Below, piece after piece: positions 13,500 to 21,103 of a stretch of DNA of 21,272 nucleotides. The stretch's first letter is position 1. The number at the start of each line of letters is the position of its first letter. The translations under genes were made by a program, and so were the position numbers. This stretch comes from Gemmatimonadota bacterium (GTDB lineage: Bacteria; Gemmatimonadota; Gemmatimonadetes; Palauibacterales; Palauibacteraceae): the NCBI GenBank assembly GCA_029863105.1, contig JAOTWC010000004.1, positions 1-21,272 of the forward strand, given 5' to 3'. Below the pieces are notes generated by a model, which was given only the letters and a program-made list of their open reading frames with translations, was not told the DNA's origin and did no database searches.

Positions 13500-14774
13500 A
13501 TGGCGTTAGACAAGCGACTCCGTAGAGCAGTCAACGCCACCATAGCCCTTAGCATTCTCGCCGTTCTTGTGGCGTGGTATCTTTGGCCCCCACTGCTTCA
13601 AAGCCAGCCTTGGCTCGAGGCATTCGGCACACTCCTGGCCCTCAGTATCATCAGCACACTCATGGCACTGCAGGTTGCTGAGGGTGGGACCACTTCGTCG
13701 CTAGAGTTTATCCCGCAGCTGGCTGGCGTCATGCTTCTTGGTCCTGCCGGCGCCGCCATGATCGGACTTCTTTCCGAGCTTTTTTCCACACTTTTTGATC
13801 ACCAGAAGCCGCTATTCAAGAGAGCCTTCAATATCGCTCAAATGACGCTATCGGCGGCTTGCGCTGGCTTGGCATATGTGACATTCGGTGGACCAGTAAG
13901 CCTTGATTCCTTTCTCTTGCAGCAAACATTTGCCCCATTCCTGTTGGCCGTCGTCGTCTACTTTGCTGTCAACACCGGCAGCGTTTCGTATGTAGTTGCA
14001 GCCGCCCAGGGCAGTTCAGTCGGTGACGTATGGCGGCAAATCGCGGGCGGTCTGATCGCCTTCGACATCACGATGAGCTTCATCGCCCTCGTCGTGGCCG
14101 TTTTATACGCTGCATTTGGTTGGATTGTCATTCTCTTCGCCATTATCCCGCTATTCGGACTGCGGTACAGCTACGGCGTAAACCTCGAACTGCAGCAGCT
14201 CAACACGGATCTTCTGCGCTTGATGGTCAAGACGATTGAGGCGCAGGATCCCTACACTTCGGGTCACTCGATCCGCGTGTCGGAAACGGCTCGCGCGATC
14301 GGACGCCTGATGGGTATTCGCCGCAGGCGGTTGCGACAGATCGAGACGGCCGCCCTGCTGCACGACATCGGAAAGATCGACGTCGCCTACAGTGAGATCC
14401 TCCGACAGAAGGGTGGACTGACCCCGGAGCAGCGTGACCTGATCCGTGATCACCCGGATCGGGGTGTTGAGATCGTGAAGTCGATCCGGAGCATCCCGCA
14501 GGTGGTGCTCGACGACATCCGATTCCACCATGAGCGGTGGGACGGAGATGGTTACCCGACCGGGCTCAAAGGCGATCAGATACCGATTGGGGCGCGGATC
14601 ATCATGGTCTGCGACACGATCGATGCCATGACCACGGCCCGACCCTATCGCGGTGCGCTACCAGTGTCCGTAGTGAAGGAAGAGCTAATCAAGCACCGGG
14701 GGGGACAGTTCGACGCGCGCATCATCGACGCTGTGCTGGAAGCGGACCTCCTGGGCCGTCTGTTCCCGGAGTAA
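13500..14774 (+). CDS. HD-GYP domain cyclic-di-GMP phosphodiesterase, membrane-anchored
   Basis: 424 residues. The N-terminal half holds about six or seven hydrophobic segments (about 12-30, 40-58, 72-92, 113-130, 145-166, 184-204, 206-224), a MASE-like membrane sensor. The HD-GYP domain occupies about 236-415: HSIRVSETA (His256), LLHDIGKID (His288-Asp289), RDHPDRG (His318), the signature HHERWDGDGYPTGLKGDQIP (343-362), and ARIIMVCDTIDAMTTARPYR. All metal-binding and GYP residues expected of an active enzyme are present, so hydrolysis of c-di-GMP is likely. The ATG at 13500 has only a distant G-rich run upstream (about 13 nt). The membrane half uses more AT-ending codons, whereas the HD-GYP half is GC-rich like the rest of the window, so the gene may be a fusion at a composition boundary near 14220. 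Confidence 0.93.
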   Translation: MALDKRLRRAVNATIALSILAVLVAWYLWPPLLQSQPWLEAFGTLLALSIISTLMALQVAEGGTTSSLEFIPQLAGVMLLGPAGAAMIGLLSELFSTLFDHQKPLFKRAFNIAQMTLSAACAGLAYVTFGGPVSLDSFLLQQTFAPFLLAVVVYFAVNTGSVSYVVAAAQGSSVGDVWRQIAGGLIAFDITMSFIALVVAVLYAAFGWIVILFAIIPLFGLRYSYGVNLELQQLNTDLLRLMVKTIEAQDPYTSGHSIRVSETARAIGRLMGIRRRRLRQIETAALLHDIGKIDVAYSEILRQKGGLTPEQRDLIRDHPDRGVEIVKSIRSIPQVVLDDIRFHHERWDGDGYPTGLKGDQIPIGARIIMVCDTIDAMTTARPYRGALPVSVVKEELIKHRGGQFDARIIDAVLEADLLGRLFPE

Positions 14775-14954
14775 GGGTGCCTAAATGGGGGGCGCTCGAC
14801 GAAGTGCAAGAGACCTCGTCGATTCAACCCCGGGATGTAGAAATGGGGTCAGCCATGATCGCAGCAGCCGCTCAGTAAGTTCAAGTGGATAGGGCGTTGG
14901 ATGACCCCGGGTCGAGGCACCTCCAATGGACCAAATCTGCTGGAACCACACCCG

Positions 14955-14984
14955 GTGCTCAGCCCCACTGATGACGCTCAGCAC
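14955..14984. terminator. Possible hairpin between convergent genes
   Basis: GTGCTCAGC (14955-14963) and GCTCAGCAC (14976-14984) can pair with one mismatch, with a 12-nt loop. It lies in the 240-nt gap between the convergent HD-GYP and membrane-protein genes, where a bidirectional terminator is expected. There is no T tract. The rest of the gap (14775-15014) shows nothing recognisable. Confidence 0.25.
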
Positions 14985-15014
14985 GGTTGACCCCCGGCCG
15001 ATGCGCAGCTCGAC

Positions 15015-15590
15015 CTATCCGCCCCACATCACGAGCAGCGCCTGGCTCACGAACGCGAGAAACACCACGGGCCACGCGATGGCCAGCACCGCGTGGACCC
15101 TGGGGTTCGAGGTCGCCATGCCGACGACGGCGATCACGAACCAGGAGGAAACCAGCACGGGGTAAGCGGCCGGAACGGGGCGGAGATCGAACGTCTCCTT
15201 CAGGATCGTTTCCGGAATGTCGATCAGACTGCACAAGGCGAACAGTCCGAAGAACCACCGCCGGTGCTCGAAGAAGTGGGCCTTCAGATCGGTGCCCGGT
15301 ACCATGTCGTAGGGATACAGGGCGTCCGCGAGCATGAACAGCAGGGTCGCGTACAGCATGATGAACAGGAAGAGAAAGAACGTCCAGCCGTCGAGAAAAT
15401 CCCATGACACCATTCCCCACCAGACGCCCAGCAGCAGCAGCCAGACGTTGAACGTCCAAACCCACTGAACCCAGTAGGGCTGGTAGTCCGCCTTCCGCTT
15501 GATCGATCGGCTGACGTTGGATGTGAGCCGGGCGAGGGCGAGACCGAGAACGACCGACACGAGAATGCCCAGGTATTCGAACGAGCTCAC
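15015..15590 (-). CDS. Multi-pass membrane protein of unknown function
   Basis: 191 residues with about six hydrophobic segments: VSVVLGLALARL near the N-terminus, VWTFNVWLLLLGVWWGMVSW, FFLFLFIMLYATLLFMLADA, WFFGLFALCSLI, VLVSSWFVIAVVGMA and VLAIAWPVVFLAFVSQALLV. A short basic loop (SIKRKADYQPYW) follows the first segment. GTG at 15590 is preferred because it has GGAG 5 nt upstream and overlaps the stop of the small upstream frame as GTGA; another GTG at 15596 is possible. I recognise the general pattern (FEYLGILVSVVLGLALARL start, then a Trp-rich second helix) of an unnamed inner-membrane family, but no function can be assigned. Confidence 0.8.
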   Translation of the reverse strand: MSSFEYLGILVSVVLGLALARLTSNVSRSIKRKADYQPYWVQWVWTFNVWLLLLGVWWGMVSWDFLDGWTFFLFLFIMLYATLLFMLADALYPYDMVPGTDLKAHFFEHRRWFFGLFALCSLIDIPETILKETFDLRPVPAAYPVLVSSWFVIAVVGMATSNPRVHAVLAIAWPVVFLAFVSQALLVMWGG

Positions 15591-15715
15591 AACCACTCCA
15601 GGAAATCGGTGATGTTCTCTGCCGCATCCGCAGCCGACGTCTCATCCGCCTCGATCCACACGGCCGGGACAATGATCGCGTCGTAGTCGAGCACAGCCGC
15701 CTCACGTAGTTTCAC
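15587..15715 (-). CDS. Possible 42-residue protein coupled to the downstream membrane protein
   Basis: A GTG at 15715 opens a frame reading VKLREAAVLDYDAIIVPAVW and ending ENITDFLEWL, acidic and soluble-looking. Its TGA overlaps the GTG of the membrane-protein gene (GTGA), the arrangement seen in translationally coupled genes. The frame stays open far upstream, but that part runs antisense to the secreted-protein gene and reads like non-coding sequence. The start is uncertain because no strong ribosome site is visible. It could be a short real gene or the tail of a decayed one. Confidence 0.35.
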   Translation of the reverse strand: MKLREAAVLDYDAIIVPAVWIEADETSAADAAENITDFLEWL

Positions 15716-15778
15716 GGTCGAACTTGCCGGGCGCTCGACGCGAGCGCGAGCCAACCGACTACAGTGGAAGATGTCACG

Positions 15779-16351
15779 ATGATCAGACGAGCGTTGTTGC
15801 TGGTCGTCCTGGGCGGCGTCTGGGCTCCGGGGCTGATCGCCCAGGAGCCGTCCGACCTCGATTCCGCCCGCGAGGTGCTGTCCGCCTCGGCGCGAACCGG
15901 GGGTTGGTGGGTGACGTCCAACGCCGCTTACTGGACCGAAGACTCTGGAGAGCCGAGAGAATACGCCCTGATGTTCGAGCTCGAGCCGGGCGGCTTCTCG
16001 ATGCGGGGATGCCTGTGGGGCGTATCGAACGGAGAGGCCACGGCTCCGTACTGGTACTTCTTCCACGCCTGGGACCCGTCTGAGCGTGCCATCCTGGCCT
16101 ACCAGGTCAGTCCTACCGGAGTCGTGGCGATCGGTCACGAACGCCCGACTGGACCGCGGGCCACGGAGGCCATCCAGCGGCTGCACGTTCCGGGACAGGA
16201 CCCCGCCGGGATCCGTCATCTCAACGAATGGCCGCACCCCGACACGCTGGAGTCGAGAAGCTTCGACCAGCGCGGGGACGGCTGGGAGCCGCGCCGGTCG
16301 TACACCTGGATCTGGACACCATCCACCGGGCCCGGGGCCTGCGCCGGGTAA
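15779..16351 (+). CDS. Secreted protein of unknown function
   Basis: 190 residues. A signal peptide is clear at 1-21 (MIRRALLLVVLGGVWAPGLI, cleavage after IAQ), which sets the start at the ATG 15779 with GGAAGA about 8 nt upstream; an earlier GTG at 15764 would bury it. The mature part is rich in Trp/Tyr/Gly, suggesting a beta-structure (GGWWVTSNAAYWTEDSG, GGFSMRGCLWGVSNG, APYWYFFHAWDPSERAILAY, QVSPTGVVAIG). A lipocalin-like or small beta-barrel fold is plausible by look only. There is a single cysteine at residue 78. The gene is divergent from the small coupled frame and membrane protein to the left and convergent with the membrane protein to the right. Confidence 0.75.
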   Translation: MIRRALLLVVLGGVWAPGLIAQEPSDLDSAREVLSASARTGGWWVTSNAAYWTEDSGEPREYALMFELEPGGFSMRGCLWGVSNGEATAPYWYFFHAWDPSERAILAYQVSPTGVVAIGHERPTGPRATEAIQRLHVPGQDPAGIRHLNEWPHPDTLESRSFDQRGDGWEPRRSYTWIWTPSTGPGACAG

Positions 16352-16362
16352 CACGCGGGACC

Positions 16363-16376
16363 CGGCGGTGCCGCCG
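16363..16376. terminator. Short GC hairpin between two convergent stops
   Basis: CGGCGG-TG-CCGCCG lies exactly in the 25-nt gap between the stop codons of the secreted-protein and membrane-protein genes. The position suggests a shared terminator stem, but the loop is tight and no T run follows on either strand. Confidence 0.3.
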
Positions 16377-16778
16377 TCATTCGTTTTCGCCCGGCACCTG
16401 ATTCTCCCGCGCGAGGCGCTTCGCCACGAACGCGCCCAGCACGAGGCCGGGAATCTGCAGCAGGTTGATGCCGGCCTGGCTGACGGCGACGCTGAACGGT
16501 TCGCTCGACAGAGTTCCGGAGGCCAGCACGATGAGCGAGAGCAGGGCGGCGACCCCGACCGCATGACCGTAGGGGTGACTCGGTGCGATGCGCCCGGCGG
16601 CATAGCCCGCGGCGCCTTCGGCGACGAGACCGATCGCGACCACCATCAGAATGAGCCCGGAGGGGTTGTCCCCCCCGAGTTCGCCCGGGAAGACGAGCCG
16701 AGTAAGGGCGAGGGCCGCGAGGCCCACGGCTCCCAAAACGGCGACTCCGGTCAGAACGGCGGCGGCGGAACGCGTCAT
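16377..16778 (-). CDS. Small four-helix membrane protein of unknown function
   Basis: 133 residues from the ATG at 16778, which has GAGG about 8 nt upstream; a GTG-type extension to 16835 lacks a ribosome site. There are four hydrophobic segments: about 5-27 (AVLTGVAVLGAVGLAALALT), 40-61 (GLILMVVAIGLVAEGAAGYA), 72-90 (HAVGVAALLSLIVLASG) and 98-118 (VSQAGINLLQIPGLVLGAFV). The tail is charged (AKRLARENQVPGENE). Function is not recognised. It is divergent from the TPR protein gene 131 nt away. Confidence 0.7.
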   Translation of the reverse strand: MTRSAAAVLTGVAVLGAVGLAALALTRLVFPGELGGDNPSGLILMVVAIGLVAEGAAGYAAGRIAPSHPYGHAVGVAALLSLIVLASGTLSSEPFSVAVSQAGINLLQIPGLVLGAFVAKRLARENQVPGENE

Positions 16779-16909
16779 CGTCGCTTCCTCTGCTAGGGTC
16801 CACGAAAGCCTAGATCGCACCGGCCATGACGGCAACCTGCGCCGGGCGTTACCTTACGGGCGCCGGGTGCCGGCCGGGCTCCAGGGCCACATTTCCGGGT
16901 ATTGAATTC

Positions 16910-18466
16910 ATGGTTCCAATCAGACACTTCTTCGCGGAACTCAGGCGACGCAAAGTGATTCGCGCCGCCGGTCTGTACGTCCTGGTCGCCTGGATGGTGA
17001 TCCAGGTAGGCGAGGCCACGTTCGACAGCCTGGATCTCCCCGACTGGTCTCTCCGCCTGGTGATCGTCCTCGCCGCGCTGGGCTTTCCGCTCGTCCTGGT
17101 GCTTGCCTGGGCGTACGATCTCCAGCCCGCCCGTGACCGGAAAATCCTCCGCACGCCGCCGACGGACCGATCACCGATCGAGTCGATTGCCGTGTTGCCG
17201 TTCGCCGACATGAGCCCGGACGGCGATCAGGCGTACTTCGCCGACGGCATCGCCGAGGAGCTGCTGAACACGCTGACCAACTGCTGTCGCCATCTGCGCG
17301 TCGCCGCCCGCAGCTCCAGTTTTGTGTACAAGGGCGTCGACACGGACGCGCGTGAGATCGGCGCCCGCCTGGGCGTCGATGCCCTCGTGGAGGGAAGCGT
17401 CCGGAAGTCGGGGGATACCGTGAGGATCACGGTGCAGCTCATCGACGTCCGGGACGGCTATCACATCTGGTCGGAAAGTTACGATCGGCAGCTCGTCGAT
17501 CTGTTCGCCGTGCAGGATGAAATCGCCCACTCGGTCGTCGACGCGCTGGACCTCTCGCTGACCGATCACGATCGCTCCGCGATCGCGGGATCCCCGCCTG
17601 CCGATGTGCGCGCCTACGAGTTCTACCTCAAGGGACGCCAGTTCTTCCACCAGAGCCGCAAGCGGAGCCTGGCGTACGCGCAGGATATGTACCGCAGTGC
17701 GATAGATGTCGATCCCGCCTACGCACTCGCGTGGGCAGGCCTGGCAGCGAGCGCCGCCCTGTCGGCGATGTTGTATCCCGGCGCCCCGTCGGCCGACAAA
17801 GACATCGCGCAGGCGGATGCGGCGAGCGCCAGGGCGCTGGAGCTCGACCCGTCGCTGGCCGATGCCCATGCGGCCCGAGGGTTCGCCCTGTTCCTGATGC
17901 AGAGTTACGAGGAAGCCGAGGCAGCCTTCGAGAAGGCCATCGAACTGGACCCACAGCAGTTCGACGCACACCTGTTCTATGGCCGCACGTGCTTCCAGCA
18001 GGGCCGATTCGAGGACGCGGCGCGTCTGTTCACGGCCGCGGCGAAAATCCGGCAGGATCACGAAGCGGAGTTTTTTGCCGCCCAGGCACTCGAGGCTTCG
18101 GGACGCACCGAGGAAGCCAAGACGCACTATCGAGCATCGCTGGAAGCTTCGGCCGAACACATGAAACTGAACCCCGACGATTCGCGCGCCGCTACGTTCC
18201 GGGCGGTTTCGAACGGACGGCTCGGCAATTCGGAAGAGGGTTTCAGGTGGGCGGAGCAGGCTCTCGCCATCGACCCGACCGACGCCGTCGTCATGTACAA
18301 CGTGGCCTGCTTTTACGCGGTCGAAGGGGAGTCAGACAGGGCGATCGATATCCTCGAGAGAGCAGCGGACGCCGGCTTCAATCGAGGGGGATGGCTGGAA
18401 CACGATCCGGATCTGGATTCGCTGCGAGACGACGGTCGGTTCAAGGCCCTGCTTCAGAGCTCGTAA
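16910..18466 (+). CDS. TolB-like/TPR membrane-anchored protein
   Basis: 518 residues. Residues 1-20 are basic (FFAELRRRKVIRAA), followed by two hydrophobic segments at about 20-34 and 48-68. This is the arrangement seen at the N-terminus of a large family in which a short membrane anchor precedes a FlgO/TolB-like domain. That domain occupies about 91-215 (SIAVLPFADMSPDGDQAYFA, DGIAEELLNTL, DALVEGSVRKSG, VQLIDVRDGYHIWSESYDR, VQDEIAHSVV). TPR repeats follow from about 230 to 490 (AFEKAIELDPQQFDAHLFYG and WAEQALAIDPTDAVVMYNVA are clear units). The ATG at 16910 is chosen because it puts the conserved anchor first. Members are often fused to a DNA-binding or cyclase domain; neither is present here. 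Probable role: membrane-associated scaffold or sensor; the partner is unknown. Confidence 0.88.
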   Translation: MVPIRHFFAELRRRKVIRAAGLYVLVAWMVIQVGEATFDSLDLPDWSLRLVIVLAALGFPLVLVLAWAYDLQPARDRKILRTPPTDRSPIESIAVLPFADMSPDGDQAYFADGIAEELLNTLTNCCRHLRVAARSSSFVYKGVDTDAREIGARLGVDALVEGSVRKSGDTVRITVQLIDVRDGYHIWSESYDRQLVDLFAVQDEIAHSVVDALDLSLTDHDRSAIAGSPPADVRAYEFYLKGRQFFHQSRKRSLAYAQDMYRSAIDVDPAYALAWAGLAASAALSAMLYPGAPSADKDIAQADAASARALELDPSLADAHAARGFALFLMQSYEEAEAAFEKAIELDPQQFDAHLFYGRTCFQQGRFEDAARLFTAAAKIRQDHEAEFFAAQALEASGRTEEAKTHYRASLEASAEHMKLNPDDSRAATFRAVSNGRLGNSEEGFRWAEQALAIDPTDAVVMYNVACFYAVEGESDRAIDILERAADAGFNRGGWLEHDPDLDSLRDDGRFKALLQSS

Positions 18467-18485
18467 AGCCTGCCAGGCGACGTCG

Positions 18486-19223
18486 TCAACGGCCTTCGAG
18501 CCAACGGTTCGTCGCCTGCAGGCAGGCGAGCACGGCAGCTTCCTCGACCGAGTCCGACACGGATTCGATGCCTGACAGCGTTTCCGCCGCCCGCCCGACA
18601 GATGCTCCGACGACCACGACCACGAACGAGCGGCCGAGCGATTCGAGGTGGGAGACGCCCTGCAGCGCCAGGTGGACGCTGTCATTCGACGCCTGCAGCA
18701 GGGCCTCCAGCGCCGCTGCCGCCGCGACTTCCATCCGGCTGCGCTCGAAGTCCGGACCCTCCGCCTCACCCCGGAACCCCTCCTCGCCCCGCGTCAACTC
18801 CACCCGGCAGGAGAACTCGCGACCGGCCAGGCGCTCCATGTGCACGTTCTTCAACACGGTTCGCTGTGACTCGGCGGCCACCGCGACCGATACGGCTGCC
18901 TCGGGAATCTGGCCGGCCGTTTCCTGCTTCGGCTTCGGTGCCTGGGAGATCTCGGGCTGGCGCGTGCGCGCGACGGAGATCTTCCGATGGTCGATCTGAA
19001 GTCCGAACTCGGCGAGCAGCGCCGACTCGATGTTACGGACGATGCGCTTGGGGCCGAGCGGGGAACTCGTGAGGACGTGGATCTCGTCGATGCCACCGTG
19101 TCCGTCCGGAACGAGCTTGATGGAGCCGACGCCGTCCAACTCGACGAGCAGTTTTTCGATCCGCTTCATGCCCCACGGATCAAGCCCGGCGATCGACTCC
19201 TGGCCCATCCCCTCGGTGCTCAT
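18486..19223 (-). CDS. Unnamed soluble protein coupled to the FeS-GGDEF cyclase
   Basis: 245 residues. The ATG at 19223 overlaps the TGA of the upstream cyclase (ATGA), so the two are translationally coupled. The N-terminal module at about 19-86 has a helix (KRIEKLLVELDGV), strands (SIKLVPDGHGGIDEIHVLTS) and a helix/strand (GPKRIVRNIESALLAEFGLQ, then IDHRKISVA); I have seen this EIHVL...IVRNIES...IDHRKIS pattern in unnamed bacterial proteins but cannot name it. A Pro/Gln-rich linker covers about 88-112. The C-terminal module at about 120-245 alternates strands and helices (RTVLKNVHME, CRVELTRGEEGFRGEAEG, EVAAAAALEALLQA, SFVVVVVGA, EEAAVLACLQATNRWL). No catalytic motif, TM or signal peptide is visible. 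Its coupling suggests it modulates or is read out by the cyclase. Confidence 0.8.
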   Translation of the reverse strand: MSTEGMGQESIAGLDPWGMKRIEKLLVELDGVGSIKLVPDGHGGIDEIHVLTSSPLGPKRIVRNIESALLAEFGLQIDHRKISVARTRQPEISQAPKPKQETAGQIPEAAVSVAVAAESQRTVLKNVHMERLAGREFSCRVELTRGEEGFRGEAEGPDFERSRMEVAAAAALEALLQASNDSVHLALQGVSHLESLGRSFVVVVVGASVGRAAETLSGIESVSDSVEEAAVLACLQATNRWLEGR

Positions 19224-20947
19224 CTAACGAGTTCGCCTCCCACGGTGGGGTGCACGGTGTTACCGCCCTGCGCCTTCGCGACGTACAGAGCGGCGTCGGC
19301 TTCGGCCATCAACTCCTCACTGGTCACGTTTGTACCGGTAATTCCCGAATGATACGCCACGCCAACACTTAAGGTAACCCCTGTCTCACCATCCGGTACG
19401 GGCACGCGGAGCGCCGCGACGCCCTCGCGCATCTGCTCCGCGATTCGGCCCGCACCCTCCCGATCCGGGTTGACGAGAATCACCACGAATTCGTCCCCGC
19501 CATACCGACACACGATGTCCGTGCTGCGGGTCGCCTGCTGGAGCACCTCGGCTACGCCCCGCAGGATCTGGTTGCCGACTCCGTGTCCGTACGTATCGTT
19601 CACCGGCTTGAACCTGTCCAGGTCGGCGAACAGGAGCGCGAGCGAAGTACCGGTTCGGCTGGCGCGCGACAGCTCCTGGGAGAGGCGCTCGTCCAGCACG
19701 CGATACGTGAATACGCCCGTCAGGGCGTCATGAAACGCGTCGCGCGACGCCTGTTCGTACTGCCGGCTCAGGTAGATCGGGCACAGCGCCAGGGTCGAGC
19801 GACCGCGCGCCACGGCCATCGCGAACTCGACGCATGTGGCGTGTCCGCATGAGCCCGTGTTCCACTGCTTGCCTTCGGGCGTCGTCCCGATCTTCTCGAG
19901 AATCTTCCGGACCTCCTCGGGATCGACGTCGGCCATCACGTCGTGGCGCGGTTCGTAACGCGCGTCCAGATCCAGGTGCACGGGCTGTACGACCGGGTCG
20001 GCCGACCGCGACGGCTCGACGAGACTGGCGATGTCCTTTCTCCAGAACAGGTCTTCGACGGGACCGAATCCCGGATGTCCGAGACTTCCCTCGAACGGCA
20101 GCACGTCCACGAACCCGAGCGGCGCCTCGTCTCCGATCACCGCACGAGCCACGGCCGGCAGCGTATCCAGCCCGCGTTCCTTCTTGAAGCGTTTCGACGT
20201 CTGCTTCTGTTCCTCGAGCATTTCCCGGGGCAGCCCGCCCGCCAGCGACAGATGGCGCCGGCGCTCAGGGGGCAGCCGGGAGACGGTCATCGGCTGGCCG
20301 AGAGGGGCCGCTCCGGAGGATTCCAGCAGCGTCTCGAGTTCATCCAGCGACACACAGATATCGATGGCCGATTGATCGCCGTTCACGCCCGGGGCGCCGA
20401 CCCCGGCATACACGATGTCCAGCTGTCCGGGTTCGACCCGGCGGATGTATCGGGCGAGCGCCACGGCGGGTGTGACGATCGGAGCCAGGAACGGAAGGAG
20501 CTCGGGAAGTCGCGTCCGGCAGTAGTTGACGACGATGGGGCTCGTGGACCGCAGCCACGACCGGCGATCGCCGGCGCGCCAGATGCTCAGGTACTCGCCG
20601 GCGACGAGCTCGTCTCCCACGGTCTCGAAGTACATGCGTGAGAACCCGGCGGCGAAACAGGCGTTGATCACCTGCTCCGGCGTCGCCGGATAGAAGAACA
20701 CGATGACTTCCGTCGGGAGAATCAGCGCCGCACGCCCGGCCTCGATCGCCGATCGACAGCGCTCGAGGTCACCCTGAACGTCGAGTGCCTCGTGGAAGCA
20801 GGCGGGCACGCACAGGCCGCACTCGATACAGCTGTCCTCGACGATGCGCACCTCGTCGCCTGCGACCGAAATGGCCTCGACGGGGCATACGCGTACACAG
20901 GCCATGCAGGCGGTGCACTTGTCGTTGATCGAGAATTTCAGGCCCAA
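19220..20947 (-). CDS. Redox-type diguanylate cyclase: ferredoxin, [FeFe]-hydrogenase-like, FeS and GGDEF domains
   Basis: 575 residues from a TTG at 20947 (GGGA about 8 nt upstream), where LKFSINDKCTACMACVRVCP matches the usual start of this family; a GTG at 21070 would add 41 unconserved residues. A two-cluster ferredoxin lies at 1-55 (Cys11, 14, 17, 21 and Cys40, 43, 46, 50). An [FeFe]-hydrogenase large-subunit-like domain follows at about 75-310, recognisable from PELLPFLAPIVTPAVALARY and DVLPFEGSLGHPGFG, but positions that normally carry H-cluster cysteines read TSPIVVNYC, AGVGAP and PFEGS. An FeS (PF04060-like) domain lies at about 345-392 (TGSCGHATCVEFAMAVARG, then CP), with three of the four usual cysteines. 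The GGDEF domain at about 405-565 has intact YGGDEF (482-487) and an I-site RSTD (474-477), so it is probably an active, product-inhibited cyclase. It is cytoplasmic. Probable role: turning a redox or gas signal into c-di-GMP. Confidence 0.92.
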   Translation of the reverse strand: MGLKFSINDKCTACMACVRVCPVEAISVAGDEVRIVEDSCIECGLCVPACFHEALDVQGDLERCRSAIEAGRAALILPTEVIVFFYPATPEQVINACFAAGFSRMYFETVGDELVAGEYLSIWRAGDRRSWLRSTSPIVVNYCRTRLPELLPFLAPIVTPAVALARYIRRVEPGQLDIVYAGVGAPGVNGDQSAIDICVSLDELETLLESSGAAPLGQPMTVSRLPPERRRHLSLAGGLPREMLEEQKQTSKRFKKERGLDTLPAVARAVIGDEAPLGFVDVLPFEGSLGHPGFGPVEDLFWRKDIASLVEPSRSADPVVQPVHLDLDARYEPRHDVMADVDPEEVRKILEKIGTTPEGKQWNTGSCGHATCVEFAMAVARGRSTLALCPIYLSRQYEQASRDAFHDALTGVFTYRVLDERLSQELSRASRTGTSLALLFADLDRFKPVNDTYGHGVGNQILRGVAEVLQQATRSTDIVCRYGGDEFVVILVNPDREGAGRIAEQMREGVAALRVPVPDGETGVTLSVGVAYHSGITGTNVTSEELMAEADAALYVAKAQGGNTVHPTVGGELVR

Positions 20948-21103
20948 AGTTCCGATCCCGTCGCGGGTCCCGCGTTCGAACCGGCACGCGTGCTCGGCCC
21001 GACATGGCTCACCTACAGCCGGGTGCAGGGTACAAGAAACATACCCGGCCCGGCTCGAATCAGGAAACACTCGGCCGTGACCGCGCAGGCATTTTGCAAG
21101 TCT

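Noticed and set aside
15716..16603. Long minus-strand frame upstream of the 42-codon ORF
   Set aside because: It lies antisense to the secreted-protein gene and overlaps the small membrane-protein gene; its translation is low-complexity Arg/Pro/Gly. Only the last 42 codons have protein character.
17731..18999. 422-codon plus-strand frame overlapping the TPR gene
   Set aside because: It is out of frame with the clear TPR protein, then antisense to the cyclase-coupled gene; composition is Arg/Ser/Pro-rich without motifs.
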